A stretch of DNA of 13,066 nucleotides. Source: Baffinella frigidus (Eukaryota > Cryptophyceae > Cryptomonadales > Baffinellaceae). Positions 1-11,316 of this stretch are shown one piece after another. Positions within the stretch are counted from its first letter, which is position 1; each line of letters opens with the position of its first letter. The stretch is from positions 258,284 through 271,349 of the forward strand of contig MU646879.1 of the NCBI GenBank assembly GCA_026770585.1. Reading direction: 5' to 3'. The notes beneath the pieces were generated by a model that did not search any database, had not been told where the DNA came from, and saw only the letters and a list, made by a program, of their open reading frames with translations. The position numbers and the translations under genes are program-made.

Positions 1-462
1 GGGGTTTGGGGTTTGGGGTTTGGGGTTTGGGGTTTAGGGTTTGGGGGTTAGGGGGTTTGGGGTGCAAGGTTTGTGCTCCACAAGACAGCAGGAACGCTCT
101 GTCTTCGCCCGGTCGATGCCCGGTAGATCGTCGCGCAGGGGTTGAGGGTTTCAGGGGGGTATGGGTGTGCAGGGTGTGTGTAGTTTGTGCGACGTGAGGC
201 AGCAGAAACGTAGGGTTTTAGGGTGTGGGGTGTGTGCTCCGTGCGGCAGCAGGAACGCAGGGTTCGGGATTTGTGCTCTGTGCGGTACAAGGACCGGCCC
301 ACTGGGGCGCAGGAGCGAGAGTGCTTCGCGTGGTACGGATCAGGCTGGGGAGAAAGGGCGCGGGGCGCGGGGGGGCATCGCGCAACGCACGCGCCCGCTC
401 CGCCGCAGCACAAACTAATAAAAAAAACAGCACACACCGTCAAAAAAAAAGTTTGTGCGGAC
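1..462 (-). repeat. SMC3 intron 4 (partial) with telomere-like and short dispersed repeats
   Basis: The donor GT follows exon 4 at 462-461 and no acceptor is visible, so the window ends inside the intron. Positions 1-62 are a near-perfect TTTGGGG array with TTTAGGG variants, C-rich on the SMC3 sense strand. Between 68 and 300 a degenerate unit recurs about four times, each with a form of TTTGTGCTCYGTGCGGCAGCAGGAACG. The repeated TTTGTGCG motif matches the sequence just inside the donor at 451-460, so these may be faint copies of the donor edge. Short poly-A tracts on the plus strand lie at 419-450. No coding potential is seen. Confidence 0.6.
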
Positions 463-4148
<3,686 letters not shown>

Positions 4149-7100
4149 ATGGCCGATCCCGACGGGATGGACCGCGTCGACGTCAACATGGACGCGCTCA
4201 AGTCTGAGATCCGCCGCGCGCTCATCAACCAGAAGGCTAACGCCTGCCCCATCGCCATGCGCATGGCCTGGCACTCGAGCGGCACTTATGACAAGAACAC
4301 CAAGAGCGGCGGCAGCAACGGCGGCACCATGGTATGCCCCCTGCCTGCACACCCGCCGACCCTGCGTTCTCAGCCCACGCCCACCGGCGGTGTGCTCGCC
4401 CGGTGCAGGTTTTTCCGCAGCTCAAACGCCCGCGAGTTCGGGGGGCGAGCCTCTTCAGATCTTGCGGATTCGACTGACACGCTGCGGTGACTGCACTTCG
4501 TGCAGCGGTGGTCACCTGAGAAGGATGACGAGGCCAACAAGGGACTCTCAATCATCCGCGACCTGCTCCTTCCCGTCAAGAAGGCATCCTCCCTTTCACC
4601 CACCCTCCTCTCCGCAAACCCGGGGAATCTCGGGAATCGTCAAACAATGACACGTAGCAATGCGGGCGAGATTTTCCCGCGAGCGTAGGATTGCTCGACT
4701 GACTCAACCACTGTTCCAGTGGGGCCACTCTGGCGCACGACCAGTCCTCCACCACTTCACAATTTCAGTGTGTCGTGACACCAAGCGACAACCCCCGCCA
4801 CTCCCCGATCTCCTTCCACCATCCCCTCCCCCCATCGCTCCACCGCGCGCAAGCATCACCCCGGCGCCCTAACAGCAGCATGGTCACCCCCGGCAGAATC
4901 ACCCGGAGATCTCGCTCGCGGACCTGTGGGCGGTTGCGGGTTGCTGCGCCATCGAGTTCCTCGGCGGGCCTAAGATCCCTTTCAAGTTCGGCCGTGTGGA
5001 CTTCTCGGACGTGAAGAAGTGCCCTGAGAACGGCCGGCTCCCGGTGAGGCGGCCTCCTGATCTCATATGGAAACAGATTTATTGTGAATCACAAAGCCCA
5101 TCATTCTAGCTCTTCCCCAGTTGATTTGGGCTCACCATCGATTCGCCCCCCCCGAAATTTTACGGGTAATTTTCATAGAAGGGTGTCAAAATTTACCTGT
5201 AAAATTGGGGGGAGGGGCGAATTTATGGGGATTTGGGCTCACCATCACCCCAAGTGGGACAGAGCTAGTCATTGGATAGAAAAGGTGATTTACTTGGTCT
5301 TCGCACGGCAGAGCCAATCTTTATCTCCGATATCGAATAAAAATATTCACTTTCTGCCACGTCTAATATTGATCATCACCCTGAAAATAAACAACTTTGG
5401 CGTGTCAAATCAAAAGTGGTTACAATTTCAAGGTGGTAATCAACTTTAGAGGAGGCAGAAAGTTAATATTTTTATTCGATATCGGAGATAAATCTGGCAG
5501 GACTTCGCCAGAGCGAACTTCCTTCGAGCGAATTTCCAACTTAGATGTGTAGAGCGGGTCTCTCAATAGTTGACACGATTCGACCTCGAAAAGCATCGGA
5601 GCATCGAACAAAATCAGTCAACTTGTGTGGTAATTTTCGATGAAATGAAAATTCTTTTTTTCTCGCAATGAAAATTACTACACAGGTTGACTGATTTTTT
5701 TCGATGCTCCGATGCGAAATCGTGTCAACCAATGAGAAACTCGCTCTACCAGGTAATTTTGAACCGGTGCGGTTTCGACCTTGAAAACTTTTTTGAAGTT
5801 GGAAGTTCGCTCGCGGCAAGTTCGCTTTGGCCAAATCCTCTAATCCAACTCCTCTAATCCAACTCTTGAACCCGTGGATCCACACATGCTTGAATAGTGA
5901 GAGGCCCCAGGATTACATTTGTAAACCAACTCGGTTTCACCATTTCTACGGGAATCATCACTTCGCGCCACTCCGGAAGGTGTCTTTCCGATGTCATGAG
6001 GGACGATTCTGTTTCGACAAAATACGCGATCGAAAAGTCAATCGGTGACTTTGAGTTATTTCGAATCTGAGCAAATCCTCAGGTTTTGAGGCAGAATGGC
6101 TCCAACGTCCCCCCAGAAACCTCGATTTCTGGCTAGCTAAAACTATGAGGACCACCAAAAAATTGAGACCAGATTCTCGAAATAGTTGAAAGCTTCTTCG
6201 AAAATATGCTTCAGATGTTGGTCAGGACTTCGGAAAGACCCCTTCCGGAGGGGCGCGAAGTGACGATTTCCATGCAAATAGTGAAAACGAGTAGCTTTAC
6301 AAATCTAGTCCCGGGGTCTGGTACTTAGAACTTGATGTACATCCTTCCCTCGCCTCCCCCACTTGCTGCTCCCCTCTTTGCGAAACGCCTCTCCCCACCG
6401 ACCCCTTACAAACTAATCCGGGGACATGCTTAATTTAAAAGAAAATGGATCCCTATGTGTTCATAGGAGTTAAAACAAGATTAATTAGGGCCCTGAGTAA
6501 ATTTAATTAGGACAGAATCCGGTTCGGTCATCCATTTTCTTTGAAATTAAACATGTTCCCGGATGAAAACGGCGCTGCGACACACCCGCCGCCCCAGCCG
6601 TCCCGCACCTCGCCCACGACTAGAAACCGCGGTCCAGGAGCTCCGTTGAGTCCCCGTGCCTCGTTCGCCGACCTGCCCACCCTGGGAATTCCTGAAATTC
6701 TGGCGGGAGGAATGGTGTTGACTTGACGCCTAAAGTGGCCAGGCACTTTTAGCGGGGTCGTTTTTAGATATAATAGATGTAAAGGGGGGATTTGCCCCGG
6801 CTGCGGGCCGAAGATACCTCCGCTGCTTGTTCGCAGCAGAACACGGCAGGATGGCCGATCCCGACGGGATGGACCGCGTCGACGTCAACATGGACTCACA
6901 TGTAGAGCGCTGTGCAGAGAAGTTGGCCACGGGAAATAATGAAAAATCGAAAAATTGGAGCCATTTTGTCAACTTTTGAGAAATTTAGTACCATGAATTT
7001 CTCAAAAGTGGAGAAAATGGCTCCAATTTCCCCATTTTCTCATTTTCCGTGGCCAACTTCTCTGCACAGCGCTCTAGCTGACGTTTGATAAACCCGCGGC

Positions 7101-9049
7101 AGGACGCGTCCTGGGCGTTGTCAGCAAATACCTTCCTTCGACTGATACTTGGCTGACCATTATCATACGTATCAGATCATCGCTGATGAAACATCCCTAT
7201 TCGGCAGGATGCGTAAGGTTTAGGGTTCCCACCTGGTGGAGGTGGTCGGAGACTTTTCGGTCCTAGAATCCCTCAGGCCTACGGTAGGAGGTCATAGGCA
7301 ACGCCGTATGCCTAACTTCCCCATTTCCAGGCCGTTAGCCTATGAACATGTAGCTGACGTTTGATAAACCCGCGGCAGGACGCGTCCCAGGGCGCCGACC
7401 ACCTCCGGCAGGTGTAAACCCTACACCTTAACCCCCCTAAACCCCAAACCCTGTTCACCCATGTTGAATCCCTGAACCCTAAACCTCATCCCTAGACTCC
7501 AAAACCTAAACCTTACTCCCCCTAAACCCTAAACCCTGTTCACCAATGTTGAATCCCTAAACCCTAAACCTCATCCTAGACTCCAAACCCTAAACCCTAA
7601 ACCCTAAACCCTAAACCTTAACCCCTGGCAGGTTTTCGGGCGCATGGGCCTGTCTGATCAGGACATTGTCGCGCTCTCTGGCGCGCACACTCTCGGCCGC
7701 ATGCACGAGGTGCGACTGTTGACCGACTATTCGTAAGTTGACGTGGTGGGTGTGCGGTACAAATCCGTCAACTTTGGGGCGGGACAGAGCCCGGGGTCGC
7801 TAAATTGGTGAGCCCAAATAGACTGAGAGGGTCAGGACATTGTCGCGCTCTCTGGCGCACACACTCTCGGCCGCATGCACGAGGTACCTCAACCGCATGT
7901 CCTCACTCTCTCGGTCGATTCTCTCTCAGTCGATTCAGGACATCGGCGCTCTCTCTGGCGCACACACCCTCGGCCGCATGCACGAGGTGCGACCGCACCG
8001 TCCAAGTCTCCTTGCGCTGCCTGGTTTTTTTTCTGGCTCGTCCCCAAAATTATTCAGGGGCAAAAATCTAGTACAAAAGGGCGAATAGAAAGCCTTTGGG
8101 ACGAGCCCGAATAAAACTCAGGGAGAGCTAGGACTCGATGCTTTTTACAATCCCTTGAAGCTGTCAGGCGACAAGCGAGGTGGGGTCTCTCTGGATTTCA
8201 TGCGAAACCTGTTTTAATTTAAAATACTCCGGCAATGAAATTTACTACACTTCACGATCTTTACTAGCAATACGAAAGGAAACGTGTAGTAACTTTCATT
8301 AAAACTCGATTTTTAAATAAAATCAGTTTTCCTATGAATTTGTAAACAGCTTCGAGTCTGGATGAAGATCCCGCAGGGGCGATAGTCAAGTTGGAGTGCA
8401 GGTGCGGTCTGGGTATGACCTCCCCTGTCAACAACGTAGCCTCGGTGGTGGTCAACATAAGAAGCATGCTAAATGGTGGGCGTATTCGGGTGCGGTCAGA
8501 GTACCACCTCCCCTGGGCGCACAACCCGCCGGTCAACTTAGCCTCTGTGTGGTCAACATAAGCAGCGTGCTGAATCCTAGGGCCTGTCTATCACAGGCCC
8601 CCAACGTGTATTCGCGTGCATGACCTCTCTCGATGCCCCTGCTCAACCACAGCCTCCCCGGCTAAGTTGCAACTACTTAGCCTCGGTGGTGGTCAACATA
8701 AGAAGCATGGTAACTAATAGGCGTATGCAGGTGCGGTCGGGGTACGACCTGCCCTGGACGCACAACCCCCTCAACTTCGACAACGCTTACTTCGTCCACC
8801 TCATCAAGGAGGCACACCCCTTAACCCTAAACCCTGAACAAACCCTTAACCCTTAACCCTTAACCCTTAACCCTTAACCCTAAACACGAAACACGAATCC
8901 CTCAACCCAAACCCGAATCCCTAAACCCAAAACCTAGTCCCTAGACTCTAAACCCTAAACCTCAACCCCTCACCCAGGAGTGGAGGCCGCGCAAGTGGCA
9001 CGGGAAGGACATGTTCGAGAGTGGCGATGGCAAGCTCGGGTAACCTCCA

Positions 9050-9102
<53 letters not shown>

Positions 9103-9220
9103 ATGGCAAGCTCGGATAACCCCTGAACCCCAAGCCCAAACCAACCCCCTGATCCTGAACCTGAACCTGAACCTGAACCTGAACCTGCACTAGACATGTG
9201 GCAAGCTCGGGTAACCTCCA

Positions 9221-9280
<60 letters not shown>

Positions 9281-11316
9281 ATGGCGAGCTCGGGTAACCC
9301 AAAACCCAAAACCAAACCAAACCCCTGATCCTGATCCTGTACCTGAACCTGCACCTGAACGTGCACTAGACATGTGAACAGCCTCCCAGGGTGTGAGGTG
9401 TGGGTTTGCACGAGCGTGGGTGGCAAGCTCGGGTAACCTCCAAACTCTCAACCCGCATCCCTGAACCCTCGGGCGATCCCTCGACTCTCAGCCCGTATCC
9501 CCGAGTCGAGGTCTGTCCAAGCCTCTTGAGTGGGAGGGTGGTGCGCTCTTGCGCGGCTCGTTGACATTTGGCGGATTACGGGTGGTTCGCGTAAGTGGCA
9601 CGGGAAGGACGTGTTCGAGAGCGGCGATGGCAAGCTCGGGTAACCCCTAACCCAAAACCAAAACCGAACCGGAACACGAAACTCTGAACCCTGAAACCTG
9701 AATCCTGAACCCTGAACCCTGAACTCAGAGCCTGCTCAAGAGATATGAACAGTCCCCCGCTGTGAGGGTGTCAAGAACGCTCTCGTCGTGTGAGGGTGCG
9801 GTGTGAGGGTCTACGGTTGAGTGTTTAGGAGTGATGGGTGGTGGGTGTGGGGGGGGGGGTGACGGGTGAGGGTGTGCAGCAGGATGATCTTGCGAGGATG
9901 CGTGTGGGTTGTGGGGTGCGGTGTGAGGGTTCGCGGTTTGGTGTTTAGGGGTGGGGGGTGATGGTTGATGGGTGAGGGTGTGCGGCAGGATGTTCCCCAC
10001 TAAACCTACGAGTTTCAAAGGACGTAGCCCCGTTCGTGTCCGGGCGTGGTGGAAGCGATAGAGAAATTCAACATGCGTTGTTGTGTGCGGCAGGATGCTC
10101 CCCTCTCAATGTACGAATTTAAAAGGACGTAGCCCTGCGCGTATCCGGGCGCGGTGGAAGCGATAGAGAAATTCAATACACGTGGTTGTGTGCGGCAGGA
10201 TGCTCCCGACGGACATGGCGCTGATCACGGATGCCAAGTTCCGCAAGCACGTCGAGGTGCGCCCCCCTTGATAGGCTTCGAGAGCCTTCCAGAGCCTTCC
10301 AGAGCCTTCCAGAGCCTTCGAGAAGCGTTGCGATGGGCTTCGAGAGGCTTCCTCCGGGGACACAGTCACTCCGGCTATCCTACGTGCATGACTGTGTCCC
10401 TAGACTTCCTGGACTTCCGTCCCGTCGATCGGCTTCCAGAAGCTTCCAGAAGCTTCGAGAGTCTTCTGGAACAGTCGATATCCTGCGACCACGACGCCAG
10501 CGGCGTTCTGATGAACCACCGGCTTCGAGTTCAGGGTTTAGGTTGTACTGATTTTCGGCACGGCAAACCCTTCCACCGGCGAAACGCCAGGGCGCAGAGA
10601 GTGAGTAGGGCAGCGAGACAGTAGGGCAGAGAGAGAGCCTCTGCCCTACTCGCTGCCCTACTCACTCTCTGCCCTACTCTCTCTCTCTGCCCTACTGTCT
10701 CGCTGCCCTACTCACTCTCTACCTCGCCCTACTGTCTCGCTGCCCTACTCACTCTCTACCTCGACATGTCAGAACGCGACAGAGATGCTTCCCCCCAAAC
10801 CCTAGGCTTCGATGCCCTCGCCACGCAAGAGTTTGACTGGCTTTCTGATGCAGCAGCCTCTTCCCACGCCATATTGCAGGTGGGTGTTGATTTTTTTTAA
10901 ACACCACAGGTGGTGTTTGTTAACTTTTGAAAACCACTGCCTTGAGGGGAAATTGACTTTTGGCAACCCCTTCCAAGAATCTGGCGTGGTCTGGTTCAGG
11001 GTTCAGAGTTTGCCGTGACGCTTCCCCCCAAACCCCAAACCCTGAACCAGGCGTACGCGCAGGACGAGAAGACGTTCTTCAACGACTTAGCGATGGCCAG
11101 ATTATAATATATATATACCGTATATATATATATAAAATACATATGTATACGTATATATATATATTATAAGATTATGATATATTTATATATATACCATGAC
11201 GCGTCCCCTTTCGTGCAGGCGTATGCCAAGGACGAGAAGACGTTCTTCAACGACTTCGCGATGGCCTACGCCAAGCTCCTCTGCCTCGGCTGCCCCCCGG
11301 CCTGCGACCCCTTCAG
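4149..11316 (+). CDS. APX: Class I haem peroxidase, ascorbate peroxidase type (exons 1-9; 3' end unresolved)
   Basis: The enzyme reduces hydrogen peroxide, normally with ascorbate as donor. Exons are 4149-4331, 4506-4583, 4897-5043, 7379-7411, 7632-7709, 8731-8811, 8978-9039, 10199-10256 and 11219-11316. The reading frame stays open across all junctions (about 272 residues). Introns 2 and 6 use GC donors; the other six complete introns are GT-AG. Distal haem residues are Arg38, Trp41 and His42 in [12 protein letters not shown]. The proximal His166 lies in [10 protein letters not shown]. Arg175, at the ascorbate-contacting position of plant APX, and Trp182 in VRSGYDLPW are present. Asp226 in MLPTDMAL would bond the proximal histidine. 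A loop of about 15 residues ([11 protein letters not shown]...) before MLPTD lengthens the protein relative to plant cytosolic APX, as in algal APX and cytochrome c peroxidase-like hybrids, so the electron donor is not certain. No signal peptide is evident. Exon 9 ends with a GT donor and no stop, so a last exon is needed. The ATG at 4149 gives the usual N terminus. Confidence 0.92.
4332..4896 (+). other. APX introns 1 (GT-AG) and 2 (GC-AG) around exon 2
   Basis: Intron 1 is 4332-4505. Exon 2 (4506-4583) encodes [20 protein letters not shown] then LLPVKK. Intron 2 (4584-4896) starts GCATCC and ends GGCAG. The join gives [14 protein letters not shown], matching the family, and no GT donor is available that would preserve this. 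No repeats stand out in either intron. Confidence 0.8.
5123..5246. repeat. Hairpin flanked by a 17-bp direct repeat
   Basis: GATTTGGGCTCACCATC occurs at 5123-5139 and 5230-5246. Between them, arms of about 33 bp (around 5141-5173 and 5191-5223) read ATTCGCCCC...ATTTTAC.GGTAA.TTTT and its reverse complement. The arrangement resembles an inserted foldback element with an unusually long target duplication, but the direct repeat could also be part of the element. Confidence 0.65.
5320..5492. mobile_element. Inverted-repeat element with 39-bp arms
   Basis: Arms 5320-5358 and 5454-5492 are reverse complements with a single mismatch (they begin TTTATCTCCGATATCGAATA). The 95-bp centre carries no coding region. 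No clean target duplication is visible, and the outer flanks show only weak further pairing, so boundaries are approximate. Confidence 0.75.
5505..5830. mobile_element. Foldback element with long imperfect arms
   Basis: Core arms 5593-5638 and 5670-5715 are both 46 bp and differ at three positions; they contain a form of GTGTAGTAATTTTC facing inward. Pairing continues outward (TTGACACGATT..., AGAGCG.GT.TCTCA, GCGAA.TTCCAACTT), with about 50 extra bases in the right arm. The same AATGAAAWTTACTACAC motif, in opposite orientation relative to the loop, ends the hairpins at 8234-8300 and 12673-12739. Confidence 0.75.
5894..6330. mobile_element. 437-bp inverted-repeat element inserted in the promoter copy
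   Basis: Imperfect arms of about 95 bp share ATTTGTAAA, ATCRTCACTTCGCGCC, CTCCGGAAGG and GTCTTTCCGA in matching order at 5902-6000 and, inverted, 6228-6325. The likely target duplication is CTTGA (5889-5893 and 6331-6335). The original locus at 3770-3790 reads straight through this site, which acts as an empty-site control. No transposase is encoded, so it is non-autonomous. Confidence 0.8.
6325..6342 (-). pseudogene. Duplicated SMC3 start, truncated after five codons
   Basis: The copied start reads MYIKF then TAA; the stop comes from the inserted element ending at 6330. The rest of the copied exon 1 start lies on the far side of that element at 5863-5893. Confidence 0.75.
6414..6566. mobile_element. 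153-bp MITE-like element with 4-bp target duplication
   Basis: Terminal inverted repeats of about 37 bp begin TAATCCGGGGACATG and, at the other end, TCATCCGGGAACATG, both continuing into AAAGAAAATGGAT. AAAC is duplicated at 6410-6413 and 6567-6570, while the parental promoter at about 3850-3860 has ACAAACGGCGC once. Insertion therefore followed the promoter duplication. Confidence 0.88.
6851..6979 (+). pseudogene. Duplicated APX start, 15 codons then unrelated sequence
   Basis: The first 15 codons ([15 protein letters not shown]) are identical at protein level to the real exon 1. Then the frame runs on through the element starting at 6905 and stops at 6977-6979, 42 residues in all. It lacks the distal haem residues and is not a working peroxidase; it lies wholly inside APX intron 3. 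Confidence 0.8.
6905..7074. mobile_element. 170-bp near-palindromic MITE with TA target duplication
   Basis: The ends begin GAGCGCTGTGCAGAGAAGTT on both strands and pairing continues for most of each half to a small loop near 6991-6998. TA flanks it on each side (6903-6904, 7075-7076). The empty site is seen at 7346-7360, where ACATG-TA-GCTGACG is uninterrupted. A TA duplication is typical of Tc1/mariner-type transposition; no transposase is present here. Confidence 0.87.
7075..7111 (+). repeat. Copy of APX exon 4 acceptor edge
   Basis: These 37 bp are identical to 7351-7387, which include the CAG acceptor and the first nine bases of exon 4 (GACGCGTCC). After that the copy diverges into TGGGCGTTG. 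Confidence 0.9.
7216..7252 (-). repeat. Inverted copy of APX exon 4 donor edge
   Basis: GGTTTAGGGTT..CACCTG.TGGAGGTGGTCGG is a diverged reverse complement of the exon 4 end, its GT donor and the first telomere-like repeat (about 7395-7425). It could fold back on the real exon 4. Confidence 0.6.
7245..7342. mobile_element. Truncated copy of the 12240-12400 inverted-repeat element
   Basis: Matches the inverted complement of the 12.3-kb element's left arm and loop: ACTTTT.GGTCC, then CCTACGGTAGGAGGTC, GCCGTATGCCTAAC and the terminal GGCCGTTAGCC followed by TA. The opposite arm is missing; the break adjoins the inverted exon 4 edge. Confidence 0.75.
7412..7631 (+). repeat. APX intron 4, made of telomere-like CCCTAAA repeats
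   Basis: Almost the whole 220-bp GT-AG intron is CCCTAAA or close variants, starting within a few bases of the donor. A block of about 75-85 bp (CCCTGTTCACCCATGTTGAA onward) occurs twice, near 7450 and 7536. A perfect run of four CCCTAAA units ends near 7614. Confidence 0.9.
7715..7830. repeat. Dispersed repeat, copy in APX intron 5
   Basis: Counterpart of 1627-1745: GGTACAAATCCGTCAACTTT and GGGGCGG are exact, and the flanks align on both sides. It lies just after the exon 5 donor and just before the first exon 5 copy. Confidence 0.7.
7836..7883 (+). repeat. Copy of APX exon 5 donor half, potentially spliceable (copy A)
   Basis: Between an AG (7834-7835) and a GT (7884-7885) lie 16 intact codons, [16 protein letters not shown], including the haem-ligand histidine. 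Both ends are phase 0 as in the real exon. The difference from the parent is one synonymous change (GCG to GCA). Confidence 0.85.
7939..7986 (+). repeat. Copy of APX exon 5 donor half, potentially spliceable (copy B)
   Basis: Again 16 open codons in phase 0/0 between CAG and GTGCGA, reading [16 protein letters not shown]. It begins 103 bp after copy A. The intervening sequence includes degenerate CTCTCTCGGTCGATT repeats. Confidence 0.85.
8194..8343. mobile_element. Inverted-repeat element with ACTACAC core
   Basis: The inner arms AATGAAATTTACTACAC (8234-8250) and GTGTAGTAACTTTCATT (8284-8300) bound a 67-bp core. Weaker pairing continues outward to ATTTCATGCGAAACCTG and its counterpart. The 67-bp core length equals that at 12673-12739, so the two are related. 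No target duplication was found. Confidence 0.7.
8402..8710 (+). repeat. Tandem copies of APX exon 6 acceptor edge
   Basis: Copy 1 starts at 8402 after CAG and reads VRSGYDLP before diverging. Copy 2 starts at 8490 after CGG, so its acceptor is lost, but it covers more of the exon ([17 protein letters not shown]). Each is followed by AGCCTC.GTGGTGGTCAACAT then AAG, which also stands before the real exon at 8731. A very degenerate third copy may lie at 8602-8650. Confidence 0.8.
8812..8977 (+). repeat. APX intron 6, GC-AG, telomere-like
   Basis: The intron starts GCACACC after ...LIKE and is mostly CCCTTAA/CCCTAAA repeats, ending CACCCAG. Joining gives KE-EWRPRKW, which fits the family. No nearby GT preserves the frame. 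Confidence 0.8.
9040..9760 (+). repeat. APX intron 7, C-rich 5' part with repeated exon 7 donor edges
   Basis: After the donor come arrays of CAACTCT, CCTGAA and CCCTGAA. GGCAAGCTCGG plus the donor recurs at 9103-9120 (GT changed to AT), 9198-9216, 9281-9298 and 9421-9438. A longer copy, 9593-9639, lies exactly 600 bp after 8993-9039 and differs at two of 47 bases, with one silent change and one Met-to-Val. It has no good acceptor beyond a GTAAG just upstream. Confidence 0.85.
9761..10198 (+). repeat. APX intron 7, array of acceptor-bearing units of about 105 bp before exon 8
   Basis: The GCAG|GATG junction of exon 8 recurs with first exon-type bases at 9883, 9989 and 10094 before the real 10199, spacings of 106, 105 and 105 bp. 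The last two units (9984-10088 and 10089-10193) align end to end and share GTGGAAGCGATAGAGAAATT. Earlier units are G-rich (TGTGAGGGT, TTTAGGGGTGG). All copies keep the AG. Confidence 0.88.
10257..11218 (+). repeat. APX intron 8 with microsatellites and an exon 9 copy
   Basis: It contains AGAGCCTTCC in about four tandem units (10271-10320), related CTTCCAGAAG repeats (10431-10460), a TGCCCTACTC repeat field (10590-10770) that can fold on itself because the opposite strand occurs at its start, a 20-bp palindrome (10899-10918), and an AT-rich palindromic microsatellite (11099-11205) between a copy of exon 9 and the real one. Confidence 0.8.
11051..11098 (+). repeat. Copy of APX exon 9 acceptor edge, possible alternative terminal exon
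   Basis: After CCAG the copy reads [16 protein letters not shown], two substitutions from the real exon, then RL and a TAA in the AT-rich tract. There is no donor. If exon 8 joined here the protein would end early at that stop. It lies 168 bp before the real exon 9. Confidence 0.8.

Larger units (their letters stand above)
5863..6895 (+). repeat. Duplicate of the SMC3-APX divergent promoter with both start codons
   Basis: The segment matches 3750-4193, from inside SMC3 exon 1 through the intergenic region to APX codon 15, at high identity including long unbroken blocks such as that around CGACTAGAAACCGCGGTCCA. Without the two inserted elements (5894-6330 and 6414-6566) and their target duplications it is about 434 bp against 444 bp in the original. 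It sits in APX intron 3 in the same orientation, about 2.1-2.7 kb downstream. The TATA-like AGATATAATAG is kept. Confidence 0.93.
5044..7378 (+). repeat. APX intron 3, a 2.3-kb intron holding nested elements and a second promoter copy
   Basis: GTGAGG donor after ENGRLP, CAG acceptor before the 11-codon exon 4. From 5123 to 5830 it is made almost entirely of inverted-repeat structures. From 5863 to 6895 lies the duplicated SMC3-APX promoter block, and from 6896 to 7378 a duplicated exon 4 acceptor edge with further elements. Confidence 0.8.
7710..8730 (+). repeat. APX intron 5 with exon 5 and exon 6 copies
   Basis: A 1-kb GT-AG intron. It contains the repeat shared with SMC3 intron 3 (7715-7830), two copies of the end of exon 5, an inverted pair GGCTCGTCCC...GGGACGAGCC (about 8036-8108), a larger inverted-repeat element (8194-8343) and tandem units bearing the exon 6 acceptor edge. 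Confidence 0.8.

Noticed and set aside
1-62. A chromosome end (telomere) at the left edge
   Set aside because: A left-hand telomere should read CCCTAAA on the plus strand; here the plus strand is G-rich. The right edge is C-rich where TTTAGGG would be expected. Both polarities are wrong, and similar tracts occur in many introns, so these are internal repeats.
48-443. Long frames on both strands in the left repeat region
   Set aside because: They translate repeats and share sequence only because the repeat unit recurs; no conserved domain is recognisable.
7433-7630. A CRISPR array or prokaryotic repeat locus in the regular repeats
   Set aside because: Units are short, contiguous and without unique spacers, and they lie inside a spliceosomal intron.
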